DNA of 64,000 nt from Gonapodya prolifera JEL478 (taxonomy: Eukaryota; Monoblepharomycota; Monoblepharidomycetes; Monoblepharidales; Gonapodyaceae). The notes beneath the pieces are model-generated. The model did no database searches. It had not been told where the DNA came from and saw only the letters and a program-made list of their open reading frames with translations. Shown here piece by piece: positions 14,840 through 31,879 of this stretch. Each line of letters opens with the position of its first letter. Within the stretch, counting starts at the first letter, position 1. The stretch spans positions 476,910 to 540,909 of the forward strand of contig KQ965736.1 of NCBI GenBank assembly GCA_001574975.1. Reading direction: 5' to 3'. A program made the position numbers and the translations under genes.

Positions 14840-15526
14840 ATGGCAAGGGATCATTCGAGGTAGAGATTGCTGGTTGACATTCTCATCTCAGCAAGCCTTT
14901 GCTGAATCGTTGCTTCGGTGCGGTCTGTTGTTCTCTCGGTGGATGGTGGTGGAATAAGGGATCCTTGCCCATGGGTTATTGTAAACGACTGTGAGCGTTA
15001 AGTGATATCGCATCTTATTTCTGCCATCTCATCGTCAACCCTATTTGCTCCTTGGCTCGATTGGGCTCAAGGCGGGGGAGCTTTTGCGATGGGTTCTGTT
15101 GGAGGTGCAATTTGGCACGGTTTCAAAGGATTCCGAAACTCTCCGCGGGGTGAACGGCTGCCTGGAATGCTTGCGGCTGTCAAAGCTCGGTCTCCTGTCC
15201 TTGGCGGGAACTTCGCAGTGTGGGGTGGATTGTTTTCAGCTTTCGATTGCGGAATGGCCGGTGTTCGTGGAGTGGAGGACCCCTGGAACGCAATTGCGAG
15301 CGGTGCTATCACTGGAGGTGTTTTAGCTGCCCGAGGAGGCTGGCGGACTGCCGCTTCAAGTGCGGTAGTTGGGGGAGTACTTCTCGCCCTCATCGAGGGT
15401 GTTGGTATCATGATTTCGCGAATGACTGCTGGGAGCTATAAACCTGTAGCACCTCAGCTACCACCGGACGCTCAACCACAAACTGCGCAGAAGGAACCAC
15501 GTGGACAACTTGCCGTAGCACAATAG
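14840..15526 (+). CDS. TIM17: Mitochondrial inner membrane translocase subunit Tim17
   Basis: Tim17 is a core subunit of the TIM23 presequence translocase in the mitochondrial inner membrane. Three exons splice in frame: 14840-14859 (20 nt, MARDHSR), 14959-14990 (32 nt, DPCPWVIVND) and 15072-15526. Together they restore the family N-terminus REPCPWVIVNDCGGAFAMG with the conserved Cys pair. The third exon carries the glycine-zipper helices (GAIWHGFKGFRNSP, GGNFAVWGGLFSAFDC) and the signature RGVEDPWNAIASGA. Four hydrophobic helices are visible, then a soluble Pro/Gln-rich tail. The length, about 168 residues, fits the family. Only 53 bp separate its stop from the next start. Confidence 0.96.
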
Positions 15527-15579
15527 AATCTGTTCGATGCCATTTAAGATGTAGAAATGATTCGCACATAGCATTTTAT

Positions 15580-18500
15580 ATGAATTTCAACGGAAATTCG
15601 GAGGCCAGGACATCTTCTTGTGAATCGTCCTCAAAGGGGGAGTGCAATAAAATGTCGAACTGTGGTCGATCTTCACCGAAAGGAGAAATGCCCAACCCCC
15701 GAACGAATGGACCAGCGCAAAGGAAGGGGTTCTCTGCTAAGCGTGGAGGCGGGAAGGGTCGAAGGGGCATGAGCAATGGACCTACAAAAGCGCCAAGTGC
15801 AGCAGCAGTTAATAGCTCTCACACTCTTCGGCATCGCAAGAAAACTGCCAGTCGGTTCGACGTCTACGACTACGGATCAGCACCAGAAGGGAGGGAACAA
15901 AAACGACTTCGGCGGGGAACGCACCCGGGTGAAAATGACGAGGGGTTGGAAGAAAGCGAGGATCACCACGACAAGATAGTTGACGACGAAGAAATTGATG
16001 AAGAGGAAGCCTTTGATTCCGACGATGAGAAGAAGTGGGGTGAACATTTTGGCAATGACGGGCGAAGTGGTGGTGTGGACGCAGAAAAACAACATTCTGA
16101 CGCTTCAGATGACGAAGATCAGAATTCCTCCGACGATGATGATGAGACTGAAAAGGGCGAATTTCTGTCTGATATGCTTGGCGTTAGCGGACTTCCTTCT
16201 CCCCAAGACGGAGAAGGCTCAGATGGATCCGATACTGACTCATCCGGTGATACTTCGGAGGAAGACCCAATGGATGAAGATGATGACAAACTTGCGAACC
16301 TTGAAGCAATGGTGACCTCACTGGGACCCAAAAGGAGGGACAAGGGTCATGCTGGAGGGAACTTGATGGCGGAAGCTTTTGAAGAGAACGAGTTCAACGT
16401 GCCGTCCAGGAGTCATGGTATGTGTTGACCCATCCTGAATCACTGGACTTGATGAATTGAGCCCAAGCGTAATAGGTGAAAAGAAAGTCCGACTAGAAGA
16501 CCTTATTGGTGCCCTTGACGACACATCAGGATTTTTGAACTTGAAAAGAAGTGTTCAAAATCTGCGAAGAAATACTGGGTCGAAGTCGGAGACGGAGAGT
16601 GGGGCACTTTCGACCCCTCTGCCGCATCGCCTTCAAGAACGGGCCGAACGCAAAGCGGCTTATGAGGAAAGCAAAAAGGAAATTTCCAAGTGGACCCCAG
16701 CCGTGAAAAAGTATCGAGAAAGTGAGAACTTGGATATGGGAGCTGATAGTGGGGGAAAGATGGGTGTTACGAGCGCTGCATTAGCCGGAAATTTGAAGGT
16801 GTGACCTTCGATAAATTTCAACCTTGTGCCTTACTAACATGAGCTCCATTTGTTTCAGCCTCAAAACGATTTGGAAAAAGAAATCAGGAAGTTTCTTGCA
16901 GACGCCAGCCTTTTGAGCGAGAGGAAGCGTGCGGAGTTCGAAGAACTTGAAGGCGCTGATATATCCATGGAAGAGGTGATTCCGTCTCGGCGTAAATGTT
17001 CGTTACATGCCCAATTCCATCATTTTTTTTTCACGCAGTTAAAATCTCGTCGTGTCGAGCTCGCTAAAATGCGGAGCCTGATGTTCTATCACGAACTCAA
17101 GCTCAAGAAGGCAGCAAAGATCAAGTCTCGAGCTTATCGAAAGCTTAAGAAGGAAGAAGCTGCGAAGCGAAGCGCCAGTGATGAGGCGAAATCGGTCGCT
17201 GATTTGGACCCGGAGCGAGTGCAGGAAGAAAGGCTCAGATTGGAGGTAGCACGTGCGAAGGAGCGAATTACCTTGCGCCATCGTGGGAAGGGCCAATGGG
17301 CCAAGGAGATTGCGAGGATGGGCAAAAATGGTCACGAGGAAACACGTAAATCTACAAGTGCACTGTTGAATGAAAGAGAAAGACTTCGAAATAAGATCAT
17401 GTCCGGAACATCACGGGAATCGGACTCTGATGAGGACATGGACGACTCTAATGGAGTAGAAGAGGACGGAGATGACGCCCGAGAAAATGCTGTGCTTGCT
17501 CTGAAGAAGCTTGAGAGTGAGCTCAATGAAGATCCAGAACAACCACAGACCGGGATTATGAGTATGAAGTTTATGCAATTGGGAGAGAGAGCCAAGAGGG
17601 AGGAAGCTCGGAAGGCTATTGAAACGATGCGGAAGGAATTGGAAAATACTGGAAGTGAATCGGATGAATATTCACACAACGCCAGCGCTTCAGTAACAAG
17701 GGCCACCAATGTCGGTCGGCGGACCTTCGGGAAAGACGGACAAAATCCGCCTTTAGACTTGATTGCAGCGTCCGCTTCAAATGCTACAGAAGTGACACAA
17801 GGTGCGACATTTTCCATGACTACGGGTACCGCAATTGAATTTGGGAGAGGGAAGATTTTTACAGAAGAGGCGTTTGAATGTGAGTGTTTCTCTCTGTAGG
17901 ATTTCAAGGGCTCCTCACAGTTATGATATACCTGTAGTGGACGATGCATCAACAATCACCCATCAGTTCAAACCGGGATCCGAAGTGGACATATCTTCTT
18001 CAGGCTCGAAAACAAGTTCCGAAGTGGAAATACCGGGACACTCGAAAGCAGCACACAAGAGTTCATCATTCGTCATAGATTCCGAAGTCTTACGGAAACG
18101 GACCACAACTGCTCCGAGAACGGCTGTCCAGAGACCTCTCTATCAACCGGAAGCAGAGAATCCATGGTTAAGCGATCTAAACGACCATGTCGGTGCCGTA
18201 AAGTCGACAGAGGAGAGAAGCGGCAGAGATGGCAGGCGGTCTGAGAGGGCGCTGACAAAGGTTGGCAAAGACAAGCGGGAAGCATTAGCAAAGAACAACG
18301 GGCGAAACAACATCGCGATAGCTTCTGATCTTGATGTCGATGCTCTACGTCCTCTCGAGCGCCCAGCAGTGCAAGCGAAGAGTGTCGATGCGTCCAAGGG
18401 CACAACGAAAGATCCAACGAACCCTTCGACACAATCACCACAACCGCAGTTGGTTCCTCCAACTTCTGCTGGAATCCAGAAAAGATTGACTCGTGATGAC

Positions 18501-19256
18501 GACGATTCAGACGGTGACTCTGATGTTGGTCCACAATACGCTCCAAATGATTCGCATTTCAACTTGATTCATAAAACGGACTTACGTGCTCTCAGCAATC
18601 CCGAGCTTATGCGCCTTGCCTTTAATAACGATGACGCGCTCACTGAGGAATTTGAAGAAGAAAGGAAACGGGAAATGGGAGGTGACGAACCCCATTCTGA
18701 AAACGGTGACGAGCTTCCTGGCTGGGTGAGCATACGAGTGATCTCTCGATAAGATTCGATAAATTTGAACTACCTTTTTGCGCTTCAGGGTTCATGGGGA
18801 GGTGCTGGGGTGAAGGAATCTCGGAAAAGGAAGCGAGATACCAATGGCGGTGCCGGAAGGAATTCCGCGTCCTCGGCGGCGTCTTTGACTACTAGAGAGA
18901 AGCGCAAAGACGCAAAGCTTCCAAACGTCATTATAAACGAGAAGAATCTACGAAAGGTATCTGAAATTCTCGAATGACGTTCTTTCAAGTGCTAACCACT
19001 CGCAGTCCGCAAAATACATGATCTCAAGTGTGCCATACCCATTCGAAACACGAGAACAATATGAGGCGAGTCTAAGAGTGCCTGTTGGGCAGGAATGGAA
19101 CGCACAGAATACATTCCAGAAGAGAATCAAACCTCGAATCATTTCCAAACCTGGTACGTGGTTTCGAGACGGGGTTGACTACGTAGAGGTTCGGACTCAT
19201 GAAATCTACGGATTTCAGGCAAACCAATTCAACCTCCAAAACTTCCCAAGAAGTGA
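15580..19256 (+). CDS. UTP14: U3 snoRNP / small-subunit processome protein Utp14
   Basis: Utp14 joins the nucleolar SSU processome and activates the helicase Dhr1 during 18S rRNA maturation. The start ATG at 15580 follows in-frame stops. The acidic N-terminal part has DDEEIDEEEAFDSDDE, typical of the family. Later exons carry KVRLEDLIGALDD, TPLPHRLQERAERKAAYE, the basic stretch RSLMFYHELKLKKAAKIKSR, LRHRGKGQWAKE and GIMSMKFMQ. Further on are NPWLSDLND, LMRLAFNNDD and the terminal block ISSVPYPFETREQYE. The last intron (gtacgtgg to tttcag, about 19157-19218) gives KPGKPIQPPKLPKK and a TGA at 19254-19256, as in homologues; skipping that splice would give a longer unlike tail. The protein is about 1,100 residues. 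Confidence 0.94.
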
Positions 19257-19308
19257 TTGTATATATAAATTATGAATGTACAAAGTGAATGCAAAGGCGT
19301 TTACAAAT

Positions 19309-22300
19309 CTAATCGTCAGATTCTTCGGGCTCTTCACCCGATCTAAGCTTTCTAAGAATCAGTTGAAGACCAGACGTGTTTTCGTCACAACTGAAAAGTA
19401 AAACCTGTAGTCACCCAAAATTACACGGTTTGTATCTCCAAACAACTCACAGTGCTCGCAAATCTTCCGTCATTTTCATTAGTGACCGATGCAAACCTCG
19501 CAAAGGACCTCGTAAGTCCGCTTGACCACTATCCTTTAACGATCTTGCATGGTGTCTCAAGAACGATGTTACCCATCTGAGAGCAAATTCAACAAGATGA
19601 GTGGATTCCAGCCATTCCACCAAAAATTTGAGCATCCGTTCTTGATATTTCGCCGGTAGTTGACGGACAGTGAGCTCGATATCATTGGTTGGGGTCTGCT
19701 CCACAACAAATTGAGTCAATTTGCGGTCGCCTAGTCTGAAGGACATGACGAGGGCCCTTGTCCAATCACCCTGCGCAACCACTCTCTTAGTCGTCTGTGG
19801 AGTCACGTCAATATCCAAATCAAACGGGTCAAATGCGATATCGTCGTCCACGCTATAAATCATCAAACCCTCTGTTGTTGCAGCTGCCCAAGACCTTCCA
19901 GTGGGGGCAAAACGCACTTCCATAACCCGAATTTCGGGCTGTGTTTTGCGTCTTGACAGATCTCCTTTCTGAACTCCAGGCAATCTCTTCGCATAGCGAT
20001 CCGCCTCTTCCTCCGATGATCCTTCTGCATCATCAATGAGATCAAGGGGACCAGCGTCTGTCATGTTCTTTGAATTCAGAAAGTCCCTCATTCCATCTAG
20101 TGACAGATTGTAGGAAATCTGAAATCGCTTCAGGAGGACGCGTGATCGACACTCATAAATGCAAACGAATCTCGACCTGCCACCCGCTAGGACGCAGGAT
20201 CCATCTGTATTGTAACAAAGGGAAGTGAAACATCGGCCTGACGAATTGTTTGTCGCCGTGCGATGGTCTCCAGCAAGACGACCAGGAGCAATGTCCCTTC
20301 GTCCTTCCACGGATCCTACTTGATTCGCTTCTTCAGGGTCCCAAAACGTTATCATTCCATCAAGCGTCGACAATGCGACCTCTTGACCATCTGGTCGCCA
20401 CGTCACCGCCACTACACTTGGACCTCCGAGCCGTCCTAACGACTCCGTCTGTCCTGCTTTCCGCCCAAATATCTCCCATACCCTCGCCGTTCCATCCCAA
20501 GAACCACTCAACAGTCTTCCGCTACCCGACGGGTCGAATTGCAAGGCGCCGATAGGGCCCGTGTGGCCTGGAAGGACTTCCAACAGCCGTCCAGTTTGGA
20601 CGGACCACACATAAATTTCAAACACGTCCGCACCACCAGCTGCTACAACGTCACCGCTAGGATCAACAGCAAGACTAGAAAACTGGACTGCCGTCGGCGT
20701 AGTTAGGGTTCGGAAGTTGCGGTACCGGAGAAGGTCAAACCCTCGAACGGTGCCGTCAAGACTGGAGGACCAAAGAACTTGTCCTTGTCTGGCAAATTCC
20801 ACCTTGGTCACCCCAGCTGAATGTTCGTGAAACGTAACAAAGCAAAACCCATTGGAAGCACTCCAAACTTTGACCTTTCCATCCAAGGCACCCGTCGCCA
20901 GGTGATGCCCGTCTGCGGAATAGGAGCAACAGTCGATTGTTCCAGAATGAGCTTGTTGTTTCAACACATAAGTTTCCGACTGCCACTCCCAAACAAGGAG
21001 CTGGCCTAGTGCGGAAGAGCCAAGAGCCAACCATTCCCCACCGGGGGAAATACTAGCCGCAGTAATCTGATGCTGGGAGATGCTGGAGAGTTTTCAGTCC
21101 AACAAACAACCACGGATACGAAGAATCCAGCCTCACCTCAAAGTGTGGATATTGCTGAAATCGGGCACTTCCCAAAGTCCAAATACCCCACTCGAAAACC
21201 CGACCAACAACAGACCGGACTTTGGATGAAACTCTGCCGTTTGGACTTTAGCATGATTCTGATTGAAATAATGGCGAGCGATTATTTTCCAGCGGTACTT
21301 TCGAAGAGTGTTGATGTTTTGTCTTGTGCCCGGAGGTGCCTGTCCCTGAAGCTGACCAGGCGCCATTGCAACTCGAGGTCTCTTAGTTTGGCCTGGAAGT
21401 ATGGTCTCTGCATCCTCGTCAGCTTCAACATCCAATTGTTCCTCCCATATAAAAAAGGCGCCGTCCTTGCTAACTGTATATATCCGACTGGGATCGGACT
21501 CGTCTTTGCTCAGCTGAGAGGAGTCTTTGTCAGTGTCCTTATCTTCCACGAACCAAGCCCCGACGACAACATCCCGATGTCCAGCGAGAACCGCCGGCAT
21601 GAAACCCTCTTCAGGATTGAGTGTCCAGATCCGGGCGGTCATGTCTTTGGAAGCACTAATGAACCTCGTCCCACAACTCCTCCACGACAGCCGGACCACA
21701 TCGTCGTAGTGCCCCGCATATGTCCTATGAAGAACAAAAGGAGCGAATTCGCGATGGTGTCCTGGGGTCCGCCACGCTTGTATCAATCGACCCTGTGTCA
21801 CTAACACGATGGAACCGTTCGGAGAAAATCGCACATCTCGAACAGGTTCCTTGAAAGAATGGTGATGAAGAGAAGTCCGGTTTGGAACATTGAAGACTAT
21901 CGACTTCCCATCTAAAAGAACACTTCAGCGATGATTTGAGTTATCACTCCACCCGCACATACCTTCATCTATGGAAATAAGAAGAGCGGCATTCGGAGAT
22001 AAGGCAATACGGGATATCGTCTTTCGATTTTCAAACGGTAGAGTGTTTGAAACATTGCTGGAAATGTGGGGGTGAGCAAACGAATTTCAAACCATCATAT
22101 AAATAAACTTACTTAACAAGATCAAAGACGGACACTCTGTTCCCAACGGCACTAACGATCGAATTCCCATCTGGTGTAAAAATGACATTCCCTTGCTTGT
22201 AGACAACACCGCATAGGTTGGAGAACTAGCACCAGTGATTAGGTTTTCACTCCATTCCGAAATGGCAACGACGACATCACCCTAGCGATCGCCGACATAT

Positions 22301-22348
22301 ACGACGATGCTGTGGTGCCCGGTTACTTACCCTGAAATCCGTTCTCAT
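19309..22348 (-). CDS. PWP2: Periodic tryptophan protein 2 (Pwp2/Utp1), UTP-B subunit
   Basis: Pwp2 is a tandem-WD40 scaffold of the UTP-B complex that binds the 5' ETS/U3 region in the nucleolus. A short first exon (ATG at 22346-22348, MRTDFR) joins FSNLCGVVYKQGNV, the family N-terminus. About 12 WD repeats follow, for example RFISASKDMTARIW and RLLSGSWDGTARVWEIF. The C-terminal Utp12-type helical domain has YQERMLKFLVEWLE. A last short exon gives CDENTSGLQLILRKL and an acidic end, with TAG at 19309-19311. Its 3' end faces that of UTP14 with about 52 bp between stops. Length (about 900 residues) and order of blocks match the family. Confidence 0.95.
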
Positions 22349-22519
22349 GATCGAATGAGGAATTTCTCTTTCCTCGGGTGAACTGTAAGGCAGTCTGTGG
22401 CCACGCACAACGGCTAAATTTTTATCCTTCTCAAACCTACGAATCAAATTTGCATTAACAAAGCTTCTGGCCAACTACAACATTGGTGACTATGCCAGGA
22501 TACACAACGGCAAGATCGC

Positions 22520-23987
<1,468 letters not shown>

Positions 23988-24156
23988 TGATTTCTTCAGT
24001 TGTTACCAACACCGGTTTGGTTGCCTCTGCCACAATTCATCCGACCTCCACCTCAACATCAACCTTCCCCACTACCCCTCCCTCTCCTCGTGCCATGGAG
24101 TTAATATCATCTTCGCTTATTATTTCTACGAACTAAAAATTTCGAATCAAAGCACT

Positions 24157-25557
24157 TTATTCGCTCTTGACATCCTGAGTGGGTCTCTTTCTGCTCCTTT
24201 GCTGGTCCGATCCAGACGAAGAGTTAGAGGACCGTGATAGGCTTCGTTTACGTCTGTCCCCCCTCCTGTAATCATCATTACCTCTTGTGTTGTTGCGGTC
24301 ACTATCTCTGGAATGATTTGTTTCGTTTCTCCGCGGGCGTTCTCTTTCTTCACGTTCATGCTCTCGTCTTTCCCCAGAGTGTTTGGTGCGGCGTGTTGTC
24401 TCGCGATGGTCAGGAGAATCCCGACGCCGGCGTCGAGGACGGCTCTCATCCGGACTTCGACTTCGACTGCGACTTCGACTCGGTGTACGTCGTCTTCGGT
24501 TGGGTTCCTCGCGGGAGTTCCGGGGCTCCTTTTGGACTTCTCTGGTCGCCCGCTCCTGATGACGGTCTGAAATCTGCTCACATCAACTTTGCAAATCTGT
24601 AGACAAACTTACTCTTCTTTCTCGTTCGCGTGCTTCCTGTGCATCGCGAATGTTGGCTTCCTCCTTCTCGCGTTGTCTCTTCAAAGCCTCTTTGAGACGA
24701 GCATCGGCTTCCTGCATCATATATTCGTCAGATAGAGACCGCGGCTGCAGGCAACATTATCGTTCACCTGCTTTGCGGCAATCTCAGCCTTCTTCTGTTC
24801 CAAAAACGCGCGAGGTATTCCCATATTGTCTTTCTCTTGTGCACTGACAAGTAAACCCCAGAGTTCTTCCATAAATTTGGCGGTGTTGCTTTCGAGGAAC
24901 CCAGTCAGGTTGATTTGCATCATTTTGGGGTCTGGGATCTGGTTTTGGTCAGAACTCCGAGGTGACACCACAGAAGTAATGTTTATCTTAAAGCACGCAC
25001 CGGTTCTGCAAGGTATTCAAAAATGAAAGTGATGACGACATCATCCTCAAAGCCAAGTATTTCTATGATGCGTTTGGTGATCCAAGGCTTTAGAGCGTTT
25101 ACTTGAACGTTCTTCATTTGGACCTGAGGAGGGGAGAGTTGAGGGCGACGGGATTGGAGTATGTCAGGGCAACTCTATGAAAGATCGTATCGCAATCCAA
25201 TTCGCGTCGATGGAGCTATACCGCCATTACGGACGCATCGAAAGTGAGTTTGGTGGTGCCGACGTGATCCTTGCAACAAACTTGACTGAACTAGTCCTCA
25301 AATTCACCTCACCTTGGTGTTGAAAATGGAGGGAAAGTTCATGCTCTTGAGAAGCTTTTTCTGCTTGTCGCCAAACCTTGTCATTTGGGAATGACATTGG
25401 GCAGGCGATGTGGGGATGAGAGAATCCGTTGATCAACGACGATTGAGATGGCATCATGGGCCATTCAAGAGATATGTTTGATGATTCGCGAGGTGGAATC
25501 CACCTACCTCGTGTCCTGGTCGGCGCTCGTTCCTTTGAAATATCCACCATCCCCCAT
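24157..25557 (-). CDS. SRRM1/SRm160-type PWI-domain splicing coactivator
   Basis: This nuclear protein bridges SR proteins, snRNPs and the exon junction complex. The start (ATG 25555-25557) gives MGDGGYFKGTSADQDTR, close to the SRm160 N-terminus. A short intron leads to FGDKQKKLLKSMNFP, then the PWI domain: VQVNALKPWITKRIIEI, LGFEDDVVITFIFEYL, FMEELWGLL and GIPRAFLEQKKAEI. The C-terminal half is an RS-like tail dense in Arg, Glu, Ser and Asp (about 24160-24600 in the frame beginning RRRDSPDHRET), ending TQDVKSE before TAA at 24157-24159. The protein is shorter than animal SRRM1 (about 300 residues against 900), mainly because the RS region is smaller. The PWI call is secure. Confidence 0.9.
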
Positions 25558-25878
25558 TTGATTCGCTGTGGTGTATACTTTTTGGATGACGATAGATATT
25601 CTCCGTGTGAAGTTCTCTTTTCTGCTTTCGCTTTCGGATTTGCGCGACTGGTTCAAAAATGAATCGAGGGTTTGCTGTGGTTGGGTGCGCGGCACCAGCG
25701 ACGACATTCACTCTCCCGCCTCTCCCCGTACCCGTCTGTTTGAATCGCTTTCCTCTGAGCTGGCACCATCTCTCAACGAGAAACTATCAAGCAGCCGAAG
25801 TTCGACCCTGCTCACTTTTTGATCCCATTGGCATTGCCGCCCGCCGGTCCTATCGTCGTTTTCGTTCGCGGAGCACTG
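25558..25878. promoter_or_regulatory. 321-bp divergent intergenic region between SRRM1 and kinesin
   Basis: This stretch separates two start codons pointing away from each other, so it should hold both promoters and 5' UTRs. I see no TATA box, repeat or RNA gene. The promoter role is inferred from position only. Confidence 0.45.
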
Positions 25879-29456
<3,578 letters not shown>

Positions 29457-29515
29457 GGAGAGTTGTATTTGTTTTATACACAGTAGCTACTTCGCAGATG
29501 AAGAGTATTGTCCTT

Positions 29516-30508
29516 TTATGCTTGCACCATCCCTCCGCTATCTCTCCTCAAAACGTCATTACTGATGAGCAAATTCTCTAGGTCGTTAAGCTCTATGGTA
29601 CCACCGTTGCCAGGGACCTCATCTTGAACACGAATGAGGTTTGCAATGAGTTGTCCGTCCCGGTAAGCCAGAATTGCAGGCAACGCAATTTCATCAAAAT
29701 CAGGGTCAGCGTCCGTCGATACTATGCGCAAAAATTTTGTGCGTGCATATTTGACCGCCAGTTTGTCCAAATGGCTGTTGACCTTGACGCATAGTGGATG
29801 TGTTCTCTGAAACAAGTGAACAACAACGGTCACTTGGGGTGGCTCGTGTTCTACCGCAGCCACATAATCATCTTGAGTTATTTGTGTAACCAGGCCAAAG
29901 GTTTTGGGTTTTCGGTCGTTTGAAATTGAGAAATTGCGGGCGTGCTCGGCAAAGTGAACCGTTCCTCGCTTGTCGAAGAGGTCGAAGCCCTCCGATACGG
30001 CGCTTTCGAGGTAGCTTCTCAGCTGCTCCACGCCCATTCCGCCACTTCTACTCGTAGGCGCTCTATCGTCCTCGTCAGACGAGTCGCTGTTTGAACGGTC
30101 TGAATCATCCCCAGAGCTCCTCGGTACACCCCACTTCTCCTGTTGCTCCCGCCTTTCCTGCCTCTGCATCCACCCGCTCTTCATCCCCGTGCGCCGCCAC
30201 GCTCGCGCCAACTCCTGCTCCTTTTGCACCGCTCTCGCGCGCTCCTGTTTTTGGTGGAATCGATGATCCGCAATAACTCCTTTTGGTCCTGTTTGCGGAC
30301 CGCTCTCTATTTGCTGCCGCAAAGCGGTATCTGAGAGAATGTTCGCCAGCGTTGTGTCCGTCACTTCTGTATCAACGCCAGCGCCCCGCACCGATGCAGA
30401 TGATGGAGCATTTCGTCCACCTTCACGGGCTTCGATTGCATCTTCGGCGTCCAATCCGTTTTGTGAGCGCTCAAACCGCTCGAGGAGTGCGGATTCTAAG
30501 TTCGACAT
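29516..30508 (-). CDS. Phosducin-like protein
   Basis: Phosducin-like proteins act with the CCT chaperonin, helping to fold G-beta subunits or cytoskeletal proteins. A single uninterrupted frame of 331 codons starts MSNLESALLERFE (ATG 30506-30508). Residues about 75-80 carry the family hallmark TGPKGVIADHR, then a basic helix, an acidic Ser/Asp stretch, the helix GVEQLRSYLE and a thioredoxin-like fold (VTVVVHLFQRTHPLCVKVNSHL, LRIVSTDADPDFDEIALPAILAYRDG). The end is NLLISNDVLRRD. It converges on the kinesin gene with about 60 bp between stops. Which phosducin subgroup it belongs to is not decided; the TGPKGV motif favours PhLP1. Confidence 0.9.
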   Translation of the reverse strand: MSNLESALLERFERSQNGLDAEDAIEAREGGRNAPSSASVRGAGVDTEVTDTTLANILSDTALRQQIESGPQTGPKGVIADHRFHQKQERARAVQKEQELARAWRRTGMKSGWMQRQERREQQEKWGVPRSSGDDSDRSNSDSSDEDDRAPTSRSGGMGVEQLRSYLESAVSEGFDLFDKRGTVHFAEHARNFSISNDRKPKTFGLVTQITQDDYVAAVEHEPPQVTVVVHLFQRTHPLCVKVNSHLDKLAVKYARTKFLRIVSTDADPDFDEIALPAILAYRDGQLIANLIRVQDEVPGNGGTIELNDLENLLISNDVLRRDSGGMVQA

Positions 30509-30754
30509 TTGCAGACGAGACGAAGATGGGGCAGATGTTATGTAGTGTGATGACCACAGCATACGCCCGTACGCCCATCCTCGTTTCGTCAAATCAGGCC
30601 TGTAAACCTCTCTGACGCAACTGACAGCATGTCACAAATTGTGGCAGTTCCGTTCATCGCATGTCGGTGCATATTTCGTAATGTCCTCGTGTCCAGTTTC
30701 GCATCTGTTTCCGTTGAGGTGTTTTGTACAAAATAGTAATCATATAGCACAGAT

Positions 30755-31813
30755 TTAACAACAAGCAACCATGCATATACTTGTGGTGTTCACAAAAGTG
30801 TCCACTCTATCCGTGTTCGGTGGTATGTCCATTCTACTTTCCCCTGCTGCGAATGCAAAGCTGAGCAGCAATGCAGCTCCCATCAGCGCACCGCTAGTCA
30901 CAGAAATGGATCTAGAAACGTCCGCGAAAAAGCTGTGATTTATCACATCCCGGTAAGTGAATCCCGTCAAGTCCACCGTTGTCCACCTGAGAAATAGTTG
31001 ATGTTGCTGCACCAGACCTTCAAGATAGGCTAAAAATTCACCCATTTGGACATTCGAGACGAACAAAGACCAGTCGAGCCGAGATAGGAAGCTCCGTTCT
31101 AGTTCATTCAGCCTAGATGTAAAAGTGGGTCACTTGTCACGGTTATGATGTAGTCAACAACACCCACCGCAGAACAGAATAACGCCCTAGCGAGTACTCT
31201 GTCCAGTCCTGCTGAGTCCACGTGGCGTCGTTGAGTATCTTATCAGCGGTGATAACTGCACACATTAAACTCGGCACCAAAGCACTTTCGATGGAGTCTG
31301 CAAGTTGTGAAGACTGTTGGTTCGTGTTACATCACTAATGCAGTTATCCAAAGAGCCCACCATGTTGGTCCAACCCACGGCCCTTGGTCATTGCCTGAAG
31401 ACGATGAATGCTGGAAGCTTCATGGAACCAATATCTCCCCGAGAGAAACACCAACCACAGACTTACAAATACAACGCCAATATCCACGTCGCCGTTGTTA
31501 TTCGAGAGCGCTTAATAAATCCTCTGAAAAAGCTGACAGCTTCAATCTCATCGTGACTCAAAGGTTCGGTGACAAGCTCGTTCCGTCGCCCGAACTGACG
31601 GATCAAGGGAATGCACACGTCTGACAGCCAGTAGGGAGCAACATCCTCTGCTTCTTCGGGAAAATGGCCAGAAGCTCTGTTGTCCTGGACTCCTTTGCCC
31701 AAAAGATTCCGATACGAGTTCAACGGGTCCGACAGCTCTTGCCCCTTCTTCAAAAGACTTTCTTTTCGGTCATGCTCGCTCTGTTGCTTGCGCTTTAGCT
31801 GGCGCGCCGTCAT
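30755..31813 (-). CDS. Cyclin-box protein (Pho80/CNPPD1-like)
   Basis: Several short exons together read as an N-terminal cyclin box. The ATG at 31811-31813 (MTARQLKRKQQ) leads through a basic segment to PYWLSDVCIPLIRQFGRR and SFFRGFIKRSRITTATWILALYL. After introns come ALVPSLMCAVITADKILNDATW, TQQDWTEYSLGRYSVLR and LNELERSFLSRLDWSLFVS, then EFLAYLEGLV. This order (helix pair, DK near the middle, LN.LE..FL..LD..LFVS) is that of Pho80/Pcl-type cyclins and CNPPD1. The exon between about 31460 and 31290 is not resolved. The C-terminal part has a hydrophobic helix (GALMGAALLLSFAFAAG) that may be a membrane segment, as proposed for CNPPD1. The stop is at 30755. The partner kinase is unknown. Confidence 0.68.
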
Positions 31814-31879
31814 TCTTCCCCGTCAGTTGAAGGAAAATATTTACAGATTTATTATTACACTTCACTGGTAGTGTAACCT

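Noticed and set aside
17332-17955. 207-codon frame antisense to UTP14
   Set aside because: It mirrors acidic and Ser-rich codons of UTP14, has no recognisable motif, and lies wholly inside a well-supported exon.
22277-22474. 65-codon minus frame upstream of PWP2 (reads through MRTDF)
   Set aside because: It includes the true PWP2 start in frame but has no conserved residues before it; the upstream part is taken as 5' UTR.
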